Below are positions 36,439-47,532 of a stretch of 64,000 nt of DNA, piece after piece (position 1 is the stretch's first letter; each line of letters begins with the position of its first letter). Below the pieces are notes generated by a model. It searched no databases. It worked only from the letters and a program-made list of their open reading frames with translations, and had not been told where the DNA came from. The translations under genes were made by a program, and so were the position numbers. Origin of the DNA: Lingula anatina (taxonomy: Eukaryota > Brachiopoda > Lingulata > Lingulida > Lingulidae); the NCBI RefSeq assembly GCF_001039355.2, contig NW_019775991.1, forward strand, positions 667,730-731,729, read 5' to 3'.

Positions 36439-39400
36439 TCAAATAACGAAGCATGGAGTAGACAAAGCTAAATTGGCCCCTCTGACACCCGTAAGTTGTC
36501 CAGCCAATGCGTACTGTATAATGTACTCATTGGTGTAGTTGACGACCTGGGCAGAGGGTGAGCTGATAGTCCCGTCATCTCTAAGGACCTGCAACAAGGC
36601 AGCCACGGCGCCGGTCACAAACGGAGCTGCCATGGAGGTGCCTCTCTTAGTAGTATATTTATTGTTTCCAGAGAAGTCAGCAGCTTCGATACTCTCACCC
36701 GGGGCGTAAAGATCTACGCAAGGACCATAGTTGCTGAAACTAGCCTTTTCAAAGTCCTCATTAAACGCTCCGACAGTGAGGGCATTGGCCGTGCTACCTG
36801 GAGAATCAGTGCAAGCGTCTGCATTGGCATTACCAGCTGAAACAATTACGGGGATTCCCGCTGCGAGTAGATCATCGACTGCGTCGTTCAGAGACCTGAT
36901 GAACGACGCACCAAGACTGAAGTTAATAACGGAGAGTCGCCCAGAGCTTTGCACTCTTTGTTTTGCCCACAGACAAGCATTCAATATACCGGAAACAGGG
37001 CATCCATAATCTGAGCAAACCTTCAGGGAAATGATGTTAGCACTCTTTGCCACACCAGAATTGGTTCCCCCAATGATACTGGCCACGTGGGTACCATGAC
37101 CATCGTCGTCAACACTTGTAGATGTCGGCCAGCCTGGACAAAAGAAAAATTGATAAAATCAACCATTTTATGTATTAAACCTAAAACTGATTAAAGTTGA
37201 ACTTCTATGATTTGATTTTACTACCAAGAAGCATGAAGGCGTCTCATTTCGGATGAAGTGAATATTCCGTAAACTGAACAATGGTACAAAATAGGCCCAA
37301 ATATAACTATCCTGTACTGAAAAGAAAACAGACATTTGAGATGCATAATGGCAGTTGTATTGTAACTATATTCTATGAGCAGCTATCATATTACAGAAGA
37401 GACAACATCCCCATTCCCATGCAACATTAAGAAAATCCAGATTTCTAAATTTTCACAATGGGAAGATAAATTCACTCTCTGCGGGAAACCAAGGAATACT
37501 GTTTTCTTTTTAAACGTAGTAATGAAAAATGCTTACATAAGCTGTCGTTGCACTTAAGTAAGACCGACGTGCTCCCTTTTTAGACCCCTTTTTCAGGTGT
37601 TGTTTTCGCTGCAGCGCTGCATTACGAAAATCAGAAAGCAACTCACCAATAGTAACTCTCCCTGTGAAATCTTCGTGGTTTGGATTGATGCCTGTGTCTG
37701 CCACATATACATCTATTCCCTCTCCATCGCCCCAGATGTTATACTTGGCATTGTATGCATCACCATCAAGAGCATCCAACCCCTGCAAGTAAGGGAAAAT
37801 ACAAACTATGAAACTAGCTTTGACATATTTCCATGGCTGCAATCAATGAATTCTTGCATAAGGAATTTTCCAGATATGTATATTTCTTGCACAGTCTTGC
37901 CAGAAAGTATATGGAAAATGCCAAAGGAGCACCATATTGAAAATTAATAAGGTTTATCATAGAAAACCAAACCAACCAAACCACCCTTTAGATTTTTGAG
38001 AGGACATTATAAATCTTTTTGTTTGCTGGACAGTTTTGAGATAGACATTTGCAACTGCACTCATCAAAAGCAAATTAAATGCACCCTTAACTTCATATAT
38101 TGTTCAGGTGTATGCCACAAGTACGGGACTTTAACCTTTTAAGAATGTTACCAATAGTCAAAACGATTCAAACATTTACAAAAGTCTGTTGACTTCGTGA
38201 CCGAAAGTGATCTGCTTTTAGAAATCAGTATAATCAACATACTAAAATGTTATTGGAATTGAAACTTATGAAACCTTTAAGTTATACGGTCTATCTTTCT
38301 GCATTAACATCAGCATTAACATACCCAATAATATCTTCCAGAAAACCATAATATATAGGATTTGCAGTATTCAGTGCTTAGTTCTAACTTAACGTCCTGT
38401 TCAATTTCCGCAATGACATTGGTGAGTTGTCGCAGAGCGTGGAGGTTGCTTAAACATTATTAAATATACTCATAAATACAATAAGGTATATGTGTGTCCT
38501 TTGCATATGCAAAAAGTAAATATGAAATTATCAATTGATGACCAATACGTATTTTAAATATTTTACAAATGTGTAAGGACGAATGAAAACAAACGGTTAA
38601 NCGTCCTGTTCAATTTCCGCAATGACATTGGTGAGTTGTCGCAGAGCGTGGAGGTTGCTTAAACATTATTAAATATACTCATAAATACAATAAGGTATAT
38701 GTGTGTCCTTTGCATATGCAAAAAGTAAATATGAAATTATCAATTGATGACCAATACGTATTTTAAATATTTTACAAATGTGTACGGACGAATGAAAACA
38801 AACGGTTAAGAATGCGCTGTGTCCAACCTTTTACTTATTTTTCGCAGAATGACGAAATCCTTGTCTTTATCAAACTTAACTTGTTGTCTTCGTCCAGCTC
38901 CTTTGATGATTCTACGGACTAGATAAATAAAATTATGTTCCTTGTAAATGGTTTACATAATAAATCCATTTAAGGCTACAATAAAGCAGAGATGGACCGG
39001 AACCTAAGCCCTTATTATTAGAAAAAAACTGCAAAATGCACCCAGGGAAAACTGAACTTTGCAAGGACTAATAATCAACTAATAATGAACCATTAGTTAA
39101 AAGATGGACCATCACCAAAATCTTGTCACTTTAAAGTTAGCCCATTTTGACCTATCCTGATTATCTAATCAAAACCCGTCCACGCGTTAAGTTGCGAACA
39201 AACTACCTAACTAACAAAACCAAAAAAAAACATAACCTTCTTGGTCATGGGGAGGTCATAAAGCACAATGTGTGAGCTGGAAAAGTGCCCCTGCTAAGAT
39301 TCGAAATGAAAAAGCTGTACTTCCCATCAGCCAAAAAAATATACCCCAAATTTTCCTGAACATTGTTTACGCAACAAAAAGCAAAAGATTCAGAACAATC

Positions 39401-40421
39401 ATGGTTCAACTTCATTGCTTTTTTTCCATTGGTGCTTGCTTGCAGCGTCTCAGCGTCAACGGCGTTTGGTTTGAATTGACCACCACAACCACAAATACTA
39501 GACGACCTTAATGTCCTCTCCCGCTGCCCTGCGATCCAGTAAAATTAAATATACATTCAGATCTAATTATTAAAGTGACTGGTACACGTAGGGCCAAAAG
39601 GATTCAATTTCATGGGCAAAGGATGTAGTTAGGTACGTTTACTTACTTCGACCGTAGTTTGCACCAGGCAGTAGTCGAGCAATGTATTGTCCTGACACAG
39701 AACCGTTCATGTACTCAATAAGTGGCACTGAGGGAGATAAGAATAAGAATGAATCAGCCACCATTGTTAAAATACTCCTTTGCGCTTTAGTTAGGGTGCG
39801 TTTTTATAATCACTCAATGATATATAAGCCTCTTTTTGGTCACTTATAATGATCTTTAGTTCAAAGTGCACGGTAACTGATCAAATAATATTTGTCATGT
39901 AAGATTTCTTCGTGGGGTGTATTAATCAAACTATCTTGCTGTGAATTTATTTTCACTACATTTGATAAAACGTATTATATATTATGAAACATTTTAATTG
40001 TCAAGTCTTAAATACATCAACAATCAAATGAACAAATCTATAAGTTGCCTTTCCTTCATACTGGTACATTGACAGAAAAATCGGTGTAATTTCACATATA
40101 AAGCATGAGCAACGTGGGAAGTTTATTATAAATTTCTTCCATTATGTCGTTGGAAAACGCCTCGCATTTCAAAATCAAAGGCTCTACATTTTGTGCAGTT
40201 AATCAACTATTCTACTTGCCTAAGTCTTGTTCTTCTGACACTCTCAATACACCAGCATCTTGCAACTTTTTTCGAATGGTTCTGTGGTCCCCTTTTTTCC
40301 TTGCCTGTGCCTCGGGTGCATCTCTAGACGTAATGTTGTACTCCTCCTCCCCCCTCTGATCTGCAACTGTCATTGTAAACAGCCAGAAAGCCAAAACACC
40401 TATCATCGCCGATGCCTGCAT
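36439..40421 (-). CDS. Secreted subtilisin-like serine protease, copy C
   Basis: Coding exons on the minus strand: 40421 to about 40251, 39727-39647 (81 nt), 38918-38828 (91 nt), 38448-38325 (124 nt), 37782-37647 (136 nt) and 37133-36439. The frame is open through all of them, giving about 431 residues. Catalytic Asp (VADTGINPNHED), His (GHGTHVA), oxyanion Asn (SAGNANAD) and Ser (GTSMAAPF) are present, and C keeps the canonical Pro after GTSMAA that A and B have lost. The start of the I9 domain is one codon shorter than in A and B. Part of the fourth exon is repeated after the N at 38601 and should be counted once. The donor of one candidate 5' noncoding exon is mutated (see 40937). Confidence 0.88.
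38602..38809. repeat. 208-base repeat at a contig join
   Basis: Repeats 38393-38600 (offset 209) with one mismatch seen (near 38575/38784). It includes 56 bases of the fourth coding exon of copy C. Best read as an unmerged overlap of two contig ends. Confidence 0.85.
40212..40421 (-). CDS. 69-codon secreted peptide ORF / signal-peptide exon, copy C
   Basis: Same layout as in A and B, with residues 1-20 as signal peptide and an ending in Asp-Leu-Gly-Lys and TAG. The acceptor TATAG sets the exon start at 40424. The central segment (AEAQARKK-like) is the most changed of the four copies. Confidence 0.6.
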   Translation of the reverse strand: MQASAMIGVLAFWLFTMTVADQRGEEEYNITSRDAPEAQARKKGDHRTIRKKLQDAGVLRVSEEQDLGK

Positions 40422-40936
40422 CTTCTATAAACAATTACATGTATTTCAATTATTTTAAATGGAAAACTTACTTTCGTCTTTCAAATAATAGAATGATTTC
40501 AAATAAGATTATGTGAAGTTGAACAAAAATTTTCAAATGTTTTTATAATTTGTTTTTCTTAATGCGTCGGGTCATCTTAATTGCCACTTAAAATTAATTT
40601 GTGTAGTCAAATGTTCACAAGCACAACGAAGCTTTGCTTTTGCTCAAAATCAAATAAGAAATAAGGCCATATGACTGATATTGGCGAAATTTAATATGAC
40701 ACGAAGATAAATATCTAGTTAGATTGGAATGATAACAACATTGCATTAAATGACCACCATACATCCCATATAATGGAGGAAAGAGTTGGCAAAGAGCAAA
40801 ACAATGACTGGCAAAGAGTAACTTTGGCCAATAAAATGTAATATGATACGAAATGACAAGATGGGGGGGGGGGGGCTAGTAACAACATAAAATTAAATAA
40901 TCGCACATAGATCTAGATAGGCAGATGACCCCTTAG

Positions 40937-41010
40937 CTCCATGCTGATGAAATGGACAATATAAAGTCCGCTTGAATTTCATAACTAACACGAAACTAAA
41001 ACAATCGGAT
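40937..41010 (-). other. Candidate 5' noncoding exon of copy C, donor mutated
   Basis: Homologous to 12085 (A) and 27111 (B), but the donor GTAAGG reads CTAAGG. Splicing here would fail, so C would have to use the upstream donor at about 43383. Confidence 0.4.
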
Positions 41011-42734
41011 CCAGAGATTTGGAAGGGGTGGACACAGGGTAGAAGAATATACATTTTACTACTCTGACAATTGTACTATAATAAATGGGGCACTGGGATG
41101 GTCAACTGCTTGGTTTTGACTCGATTTTCTCGTTATACTGCTTTTTTGGAGACAAAAAGGAGAAAGGAATATCAGAAGTGTATTACTTGGGAAAGAAAAG
41201 TGTCTTAGAAAATATTACAAGGGTTATATTAAATGCATTCTATTGTGCAAAAACAACCAATAAAAATACTCGTAAAATATTTGACAGCTTATCTTGTTGT
41301 CGCATTGCACTCGTCGGTACTAAGAGTTTTCTCGTATGATTCCCATTTGAATTTCAAGTTTTGATGAGGGTTTATACTGGTAGGGATATGTCTATGGTGC
41401 CATTAAACTTAATCGAAAAATATATTGTAGTACTGGCAAACGTGTTTTTCACTACACGGGCCATTAATTGTATATGTACTAAGCAAAGCTTCATTGGTAA
41501 TTTTTAATTGAAGATATTTAAGTGCTGATTAACTTTTTTGTTTTAAGTGGGCTATCGTCAACTACTGCCCGGTTCATTCATCCGGTGCAGTGCTTACCAC
41601 CAGAACAGGGGTCGTGAGATTATTTTCCACGACTGGATCTAAATCCTAGTGCATTCTCGAAGAATTTAATCAAATCGGTGGATTTTAATCTTTAAATAAA
41701 CGCGTCTAGCGTACTCGTATGACTCCAACTTTTTCTATCCTTCTCAACGTTAGAAGGAGGCGTGTTAGTCTTTTAATCCGGTTGCATTCAACAACAGTCT
41801 AAACAAAAGTTTGTTTGAATTAACTTCGTTGTGAACGCACCCATAGACTGCCTTGCATCAAGGACATTACAGCATAACTTTGATATGCCGTTTTATCAGT
41901 AAAGCTTCATTTTAGCCCATTTCCCCCTGTGGTAATATTCCAACTATGTCTAATTGTATCTACATGTATGATATTTTTACGACAGATGTTGTTGAAATAT
42001 CATCGTCATCAATTCCTAATTTTTTTAACTAAGGTTTTTTTTTTTTATTTTGTATGAACATATATGTATGTTCCTAACACTAAAGCAACGAAAAAAAAGG
42101 TTAAAGGCAAAATCAAAATGAAACTGTGTCCAAGAATTTATATTTTGCATGACATATAAATGATATTCCCACATGAGAGTTGTTTTTGATAAATGAATGA
42201 AGTATTAGATGCTGAATCTCATATGCTATACCCTTCAACCTTTGCCATTGTTGTTACTGATGCAATGTTGGATTGTGAAAAAATTCTGAAAACAACTGAA
42301 TGAAAATATATAATCATTACTCCATAACAAAAACATTTCAACCATAATAACGACACTGAAGCCCATTGGTTTGTGGTCAACTATACCAATTTTTGTAATA
42401 AAACCTTGTTCAGGAATATTATGCCTATAATACTTATTGCTATCACACCAAGAAATAGAAAGATGTTAAATAAACGATAAACGCTTTGGATTGCGTATGA
42501 TTATACATTGCAACGAGAAATGCAAACGCCGATATTCTATATTTTCTAGGGGATTCTTACTGTTTTAAATCAGCACAATGAAAGAAGCGTTATTGAATAA
42601 TTAGATCCAGGAAAAACCTCTTGTTTGGTATATAGATGCATATAAATTTTTACAATACTGTTAAGGTGGTACTACAGGTATAATGGACTGTTCACACTGA
42701 ATGTTGATGACACACTTTATTATTATATTTATCT
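41011..42734. other. Upstream block of C, then unique sequence
   Basis: About 41030-41370 is the upstream block shared with A and B. From about 41400 to 42700 the sequence is unique and AT-rich, and I recognise no gene in it. Confidence 0.45.
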
Positions 42735-42772
42735 TTTTTATTTTATTTTATTTTATTTTATTTTATTTTATT
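42735..42772. repeat. (TTTTA)n microsatellite
   Basis: About seven TTTTA units. Confidence 0.9.
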
Positions 42773-42829
42773 TCTTGTCAACAAAAGCCTATTTGTTTAT
42801 AGCAACATAATATTGGTCAAAGGCAAAAT

Positions 42830-43985
42830 AATAGTGTATCCAAGATATCACATTGCGGTGCATTAATGGAGTGCCCGCATTAATATAGCTTTTATCAAAT
42901 ACATTTAATATTGGACAGACGCCGGCTTTTGTGAGGGTAGAACGTATCGAATTTGCCATACCAGGTCAACTGCGTTGTTGTTTCTGCTAGAATATTATAA
43001 TTGTTAAAATTCCCAAGGACAAGTAGATTTAGCAAGGGGCAACATAAAGATGGTTCGATAGGTTGTAATAGCCTAAATTAGTCAAAAGAGCTACGTCTTA
43101 ACTCTGGGGCTAAGTCAGGCAAAGTCAGGAAAAAAGGTAATACAACCGAACACGATCTATTGTATTTGACTGGCTGATGACTGATGACCCGTTACAGGAG
43201 AAAAATGAACCCAAAACAACACGTTGCGAACACTTGTTGGCTTGGTAAGTAGCACGGGTGTCCAGCATTGCAACTCCCTACACATACTATAAATACAGAA
43301 CCTGTCATATTGCAAAATTCACCATTAACATGTGTGCAAATTTTAAAGATAGCTCTGTAACATTCGTTAAGAGTAATGCCACTTACCAAATGATGCTCCT
43401 TTTTCTTTGAACAGTGTCGTTTGCTTTGAACAACGTTTCCTTTCAACAACGTTCTGGTATATTTTCAACTAACGTTAAAATATAATATATGTTCACATCA
43501 CATTTGCCTTCCATATCAGACCCGTAGCTTGACAGTCTATAGAACATATTTGGGGCAGGCCATCAGTTCCAAATGGGTCTAATTGATTATAGAGTGCATG
43601 GTGATTGGCAGTGCATATAGCCAGTGTTCACGAATATGAATACATTTCCTGGGAATACATTTCATTCATAAATCAGACCCTTAGCTAAGCCGCATTTTGG
43701 GACATATTTGGGGAAGGCCATTAATTCAGAATGTAACTAAAACTTCAGATACAGGCAGAACTGATGATTGGCAAAACAAACAGCTTGCTTATTATAAATA
43801 ATCGTATTGTATGGATCATACATTCATTTCGTGTTATATCACAAACACATATACCTTAGTACTTCTTTCACGTGTGAGATAAATTACTGTCACGAGCGTT
43901 ATATGCCAGAACGAGAGGCTGGCAGTTAATTATATGATGTACATACCGAGAGAAGTACTCGTATTTCACCGAAAAACAGCCCCAA
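42830..43985 (-). repeat. Upstream block and dispersed block of unit C
   Basis: Aligns with 12600-12900 and 27730-28250, then with the dispersed block (43370-43980). The candidate 5' exon donor is intact on the minus strand (CTTACCAAATGATGC, about 43382-43396). Confidence 0.55.
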
Positions 43986-45454
43986 AACCGCAAAATCCAA
44001 ACCTTACTTCTGTAGTCTACTTACTATAAACATTGGAACATTGTAACTGATCAGTCAGATGACTAGAAGTCTATTAGAGGTATCATGCAAGTAACTATGT
44101 AGACTATATTAGTTTTATTTAAGGCTGATCATGGTTTACTCGAAGAGAGCATTGCCTTAGTTGAATAAACTGTCATTTTCAGTCAATAATTTAAAATGTT
44201 TAAAATGTAAGGTAGCTGAAGCTGTGGTAAAGTCATCATCATCAAAGTCAGTTTCTTTCACTATTCCATGTTAACAATTCGCCTTAAGTAAAAAGTGATA
44301 GAAAAACAATGCCAGATCGAGTCATTCTAAATACAAATACGTACAAATACAAATCTCTAGGCCTTTGGAGGAAATACTTAAGGCTCCATCTTTATGGACA
44401 GCACTAGAAGGCGACACTGTTTAATGCAGTATCGTCGCCTTGTCCTTGAGAAGCTTCAAACCTGATCTTGTAACGTGTGGCCTTCACCACAATGTCTCCA
44501 CCACCCTACTACCCCAGGAGCCCCAGGGGTCCCCATTGCTGGAGCTTACAACCAGGCCTACTCAACTACCAGACTCGGCACCGAATGATCCAGAATTCAC
44601 CGGTATATCGGACCACACTACCCGTTTTCAAGGTGTGCGTCAGTACGCATGTCACAGTATCATACCCCGGAGCAGATTTTGAGATAAATTGCACTATTTT
44701 CCAACCCCGTTGAGAATCATCGCTATCACATCGCATACTAGGCAAGAGCGGTGTCGCATCCGATACTTCGAAGTGTAGTACTGGTAGTTGGGTATGCATT
44801 GCTTATTCGGACTTTAGTGTAACGAAGCACCGGCTTTGTTTCGATTAATAAATGAATTTCGGTGGAATGAATAATTTTAGTAGCATTACACATGGATAGT
44901 TCAAATTTTACGGGTAACAAACTGACGAAAAGGTGTGACTATGACATAAGTATGACCACTTGTTTTTAGCGTTCAAAGCAGTTTCATACAGTTACAACAA
45001 AAATAATTTCAAGTTCTAAAAAAACGCCATGCTCTTCAGAACCCATCCCAATGCCAAAGTCATCAATTCCACCACTGACCTGGTGAATATTTATTTGCGG
45101 GACTGGATATTTCCAGATTCATCCAAAAGGGCAGTCAGGAAACCGGCTGATGAAATTCTTCTCTGACAAAAACCTGCCTTTTACCAAACAAGCCCTCAGT
45201 TGTATACTTGACGTAAATCATAAATTCCTCATACTCGTATTTTAACAGCTAGTGACATCAGAAACAGAACGACATTTCTGCTTAGTATGTGGTGCCTAAA
45301 TTGGTAGCGAGCATTTCATTGATCAGGATAATCTTACTGTAACTGCCCGCGATATTTTTATTTTATTTTATTAATTTTTTATTTGAGTTTGTTCTTTGTT
45401 TACTTATCATTCATGCGAAGTACGTTTTCCGTTCTTTCTCTGTTTTCTCTTTCT

Positions 45455-45460
<6 letters not shown>
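43986..45460. other. Divergent intergenic region between C and D, no firm gene
   Basis: The paralogous blocks end here. It contains a hairpin at 44408-44441 and a possible proline-rich coding remnant at 44489-44583 (see findings). Otherwise no gene is recognised. Confidence 0.4.

Positions 45461-45489
<29 letters not shown>
45461..45489. repeat. (CT)n microsatellite
   Basis: About fourteen CT units. The poly-Ser/Leu ORF read across it is not a gene. Confidence 0.9.
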
Positions 45490-45492
<3 letters not shown>

Positions 45493-46285
45493 ATTATAAC
45501 ATTACAGGCCACCACACTTACCTAACCGCACCGTCACATGCCTGTACCACACCCTGCACTGAACAGTTTTCATTCCACAGCATATATAAGGCTTCCTCTC
45601 TATTTCTTTTTGCTCACTTCACTTTCTTACACAGAACGATGCGGGTACACTAACGACACCACTTTAGCACACCCAGTCGGAGGAAAAGGTAACTATTACA
45701 TCGATAACGTAAACTTCTCTGGCTTTGGGTCTTTCAACGTTTCTATCTATCCTTTTATAACGATATTAGCACACTTGGTCGGGGATAAGGCAAATTATTT
45801 CAACGCTTAAAGTAACGTAAACTTCTCCGACTTTGGGTCTTTGCAACGTTTCCGTCTATCCTTTTTCTTACACTTTAGTATGCACTTCGTGTAAATTTAT
45901 TATCAATTTATAGGTCATTTGTATTTTAATTTGTTTTCAGTATTTTTCGCTACATTTTTTGTTCTGTTATTTATTTTCTTTTATTTCATTTTTCTTTCAG
46001 TTTTACGTTTGAATTCAATAAATTCAACCAGTTAAAGAGACTTCCCTTTTTTGACTGAGTGCAGCTACACTTACCTCGTTTTATCCTCACTTAAGCGAGA
46101 CACGGATAATGAGGCACCTGAGAGTAAGTATGTAATATGAAATGGACTGTCACTAACCATGTGTACCTCGTGATGAAGTGGTACACAAGGGACCACTCAA
46201 TCACGATTGTGCTCATTTGGATATGTTAATACCCCTCCACAGTTACACTCCATCAGCTCGGACCTTTTCCAGATTTTTGGGTGCT

Positions 46286-46483
46286 TTCCCAGAGATTTAG
46301 ATCGATCTAAAGATTAAGTTTTAGATCGACCTAACTCCCTGGGGGTTCACGTTAAATTGCAGTCAGCCGAGCGGGCACCATAGTTAATTACCCTCTTACA
46401 GCTTTTAGTAGGCGGGACAGACGCTTAAGCCGGCCAAGCTGACAGTAATCTAGTGAGACTCCCCACAGGGATAGATCGATCTA
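46286..46483. mobile_element. GATCGATC-type TIR repeat, member 1
   Basis: Starts TTCCCAGAGATTTAGATCGA and ends near GATAGATCGATCTAATTT. The interior phrase CTCCCTGGGGGTTCA and the stretch CAGCTTTTAGTAGGCGGG are shared with the member at 48265. Confidence 0.7.
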
Positions 46484-47029
46484 ATTTGCAATTTTTTGAT
46501 CCCTAGGAAATAGTGTTTGGTCACGCTAATGACAGGGGATGAACATAATGAAATGGGAAAAGCAATACATACAGGTAAAATACCGTGTGCGTACTCAGCA
46601 TAATTACCTGCATATTATTTTTTATTTTCAGAGAGAGAATTCTAAATCCATTTAATGAATTAAAACCAGAAATTGTGCGAAATGAGTACCAGCAACACAA
46701 TTACACTGCGTTTATGATAATCACACTCTTATCTCTTCTACAATTTTTCTGGAAAAAAGTATAACTAATACAGATCAGTCGCAAATGCAATTTTAATTGA
46801 GATGATTTTGCTACGTGAAAACAATTTCACGTATTTATGTGCAATTTATGATCCATAGGAAAAAGTGTTTGACACGCTAATGACAGGAGATGAACACAAT
46901 GAAATGTGAAAAGCAAAACATACAGGTAAAATAACTCTTCAGAATAATTACGTATTATTTATTGTGAGAGGAGGAGAGAGAAAAAATGTAAAAGTTAAAC
47001 TTTATAGTAGCTAACTCAGAACGTTGCCA
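46484..47029. other. 5' flank of copy D, no gene recognised
   Basis: AT-rich. Contains two related short stretches, about 46510-46580 and 46860-46930 (both with GACACGCTAATGACAGG or close), a local tandem-like repeat. No ORF of note. Confidence 0.4.
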
Positions 47030-47077
47030 CATCACAACGGACACGACATTGTTCAAAGAACAAAGAAGCATCATTTG
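47030..47077 (+). other. Candidate 5' noncoding exon, copy D (3' end at 47077)
   Basis: The stretch with CATTGTTCAAAG and GCATCATTTG, followed by GTAAGTTGCA, matches the reverse complement of the dispersed block found upstream of A to C. With the acceptor TTTACAG at 47318 it gives a 241-base intron. Conservation of the donor across copies on opposite strands is the evidence. The 5' end is unknown. Confidence 0.5.
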
Positions 47078-47322
47078 GTAAGTTGCATCACTCTTCACGG
47101 AGGAGGCTACTGGGTTTACTTAAGAATTAACACATATGCTAGTGATATATAATGAATGGGATATGAAAGGTAAATCAAATGCGAAAGAGTTTTATTATCA
47201 AAACAAATAAAAGTGGCAATTAAAAAATACTCTTTGGGTGTTTAATTTCGAATCATTTTATTATTTTTAAGTCTGAAATAATTTAATACTCAAAGGTTTC
47301 ATCTGCTCATGTTTACAGAAGT

Positions 47323-47532
47323 ATGCAGCCATCTACGCTGGTGGGTATTTTGGTTTTCGGGCTGTTTGCAATGACATTTGCAAATCAGAGTTTGGAGCAG
47401 TTGAACGACATTACGTCAAAGGATGGACCTGAGGCACCACCGAGGAAAAAAGAAGATCACGGAACCATTCGAAAGAAGCTACAAGACGCTGGTGTATTGA
47501 AAGTGTTGGAAGACGAAGGTTTAGGCAAGTAG
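47323..47532 (+). CDS. 69-codon secreted peptide ORF / signal-peptide exon, copy D
   Basis: Signal peptide (residues 1-20), then GPEAPPRKK, then IRKKLQDAG, and an ending in Gly-Leu-Gly-Lys and TAG. Codon differences from A to C are mostly synonymous or conservative right up to the stop, and the sequence after the stop diverges faster. This argues that the last 12 codons are translated. The next protease exon starts in phase 1 (TG, completing a Val). The only phase-1 GT seen is inside this ORF (GCTG|GTGTAT, after residue 56). Using it yields the protease; leaving it unspliced yields a free 69-residue secreted peptide. Confidence 0.6.
   Translation: MQPSTLVGILVFGLFAMTFANQSLEQLNDITSKDGPEAPPRKKEDHGTIRKKLQDAGVLKVLEDEGLGK

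Noticed and set aside
45396-45810. Ser/Leu-rich ORFs
   Set aside because: They cross a CT microsatellite and have no family resemblance or conservation.
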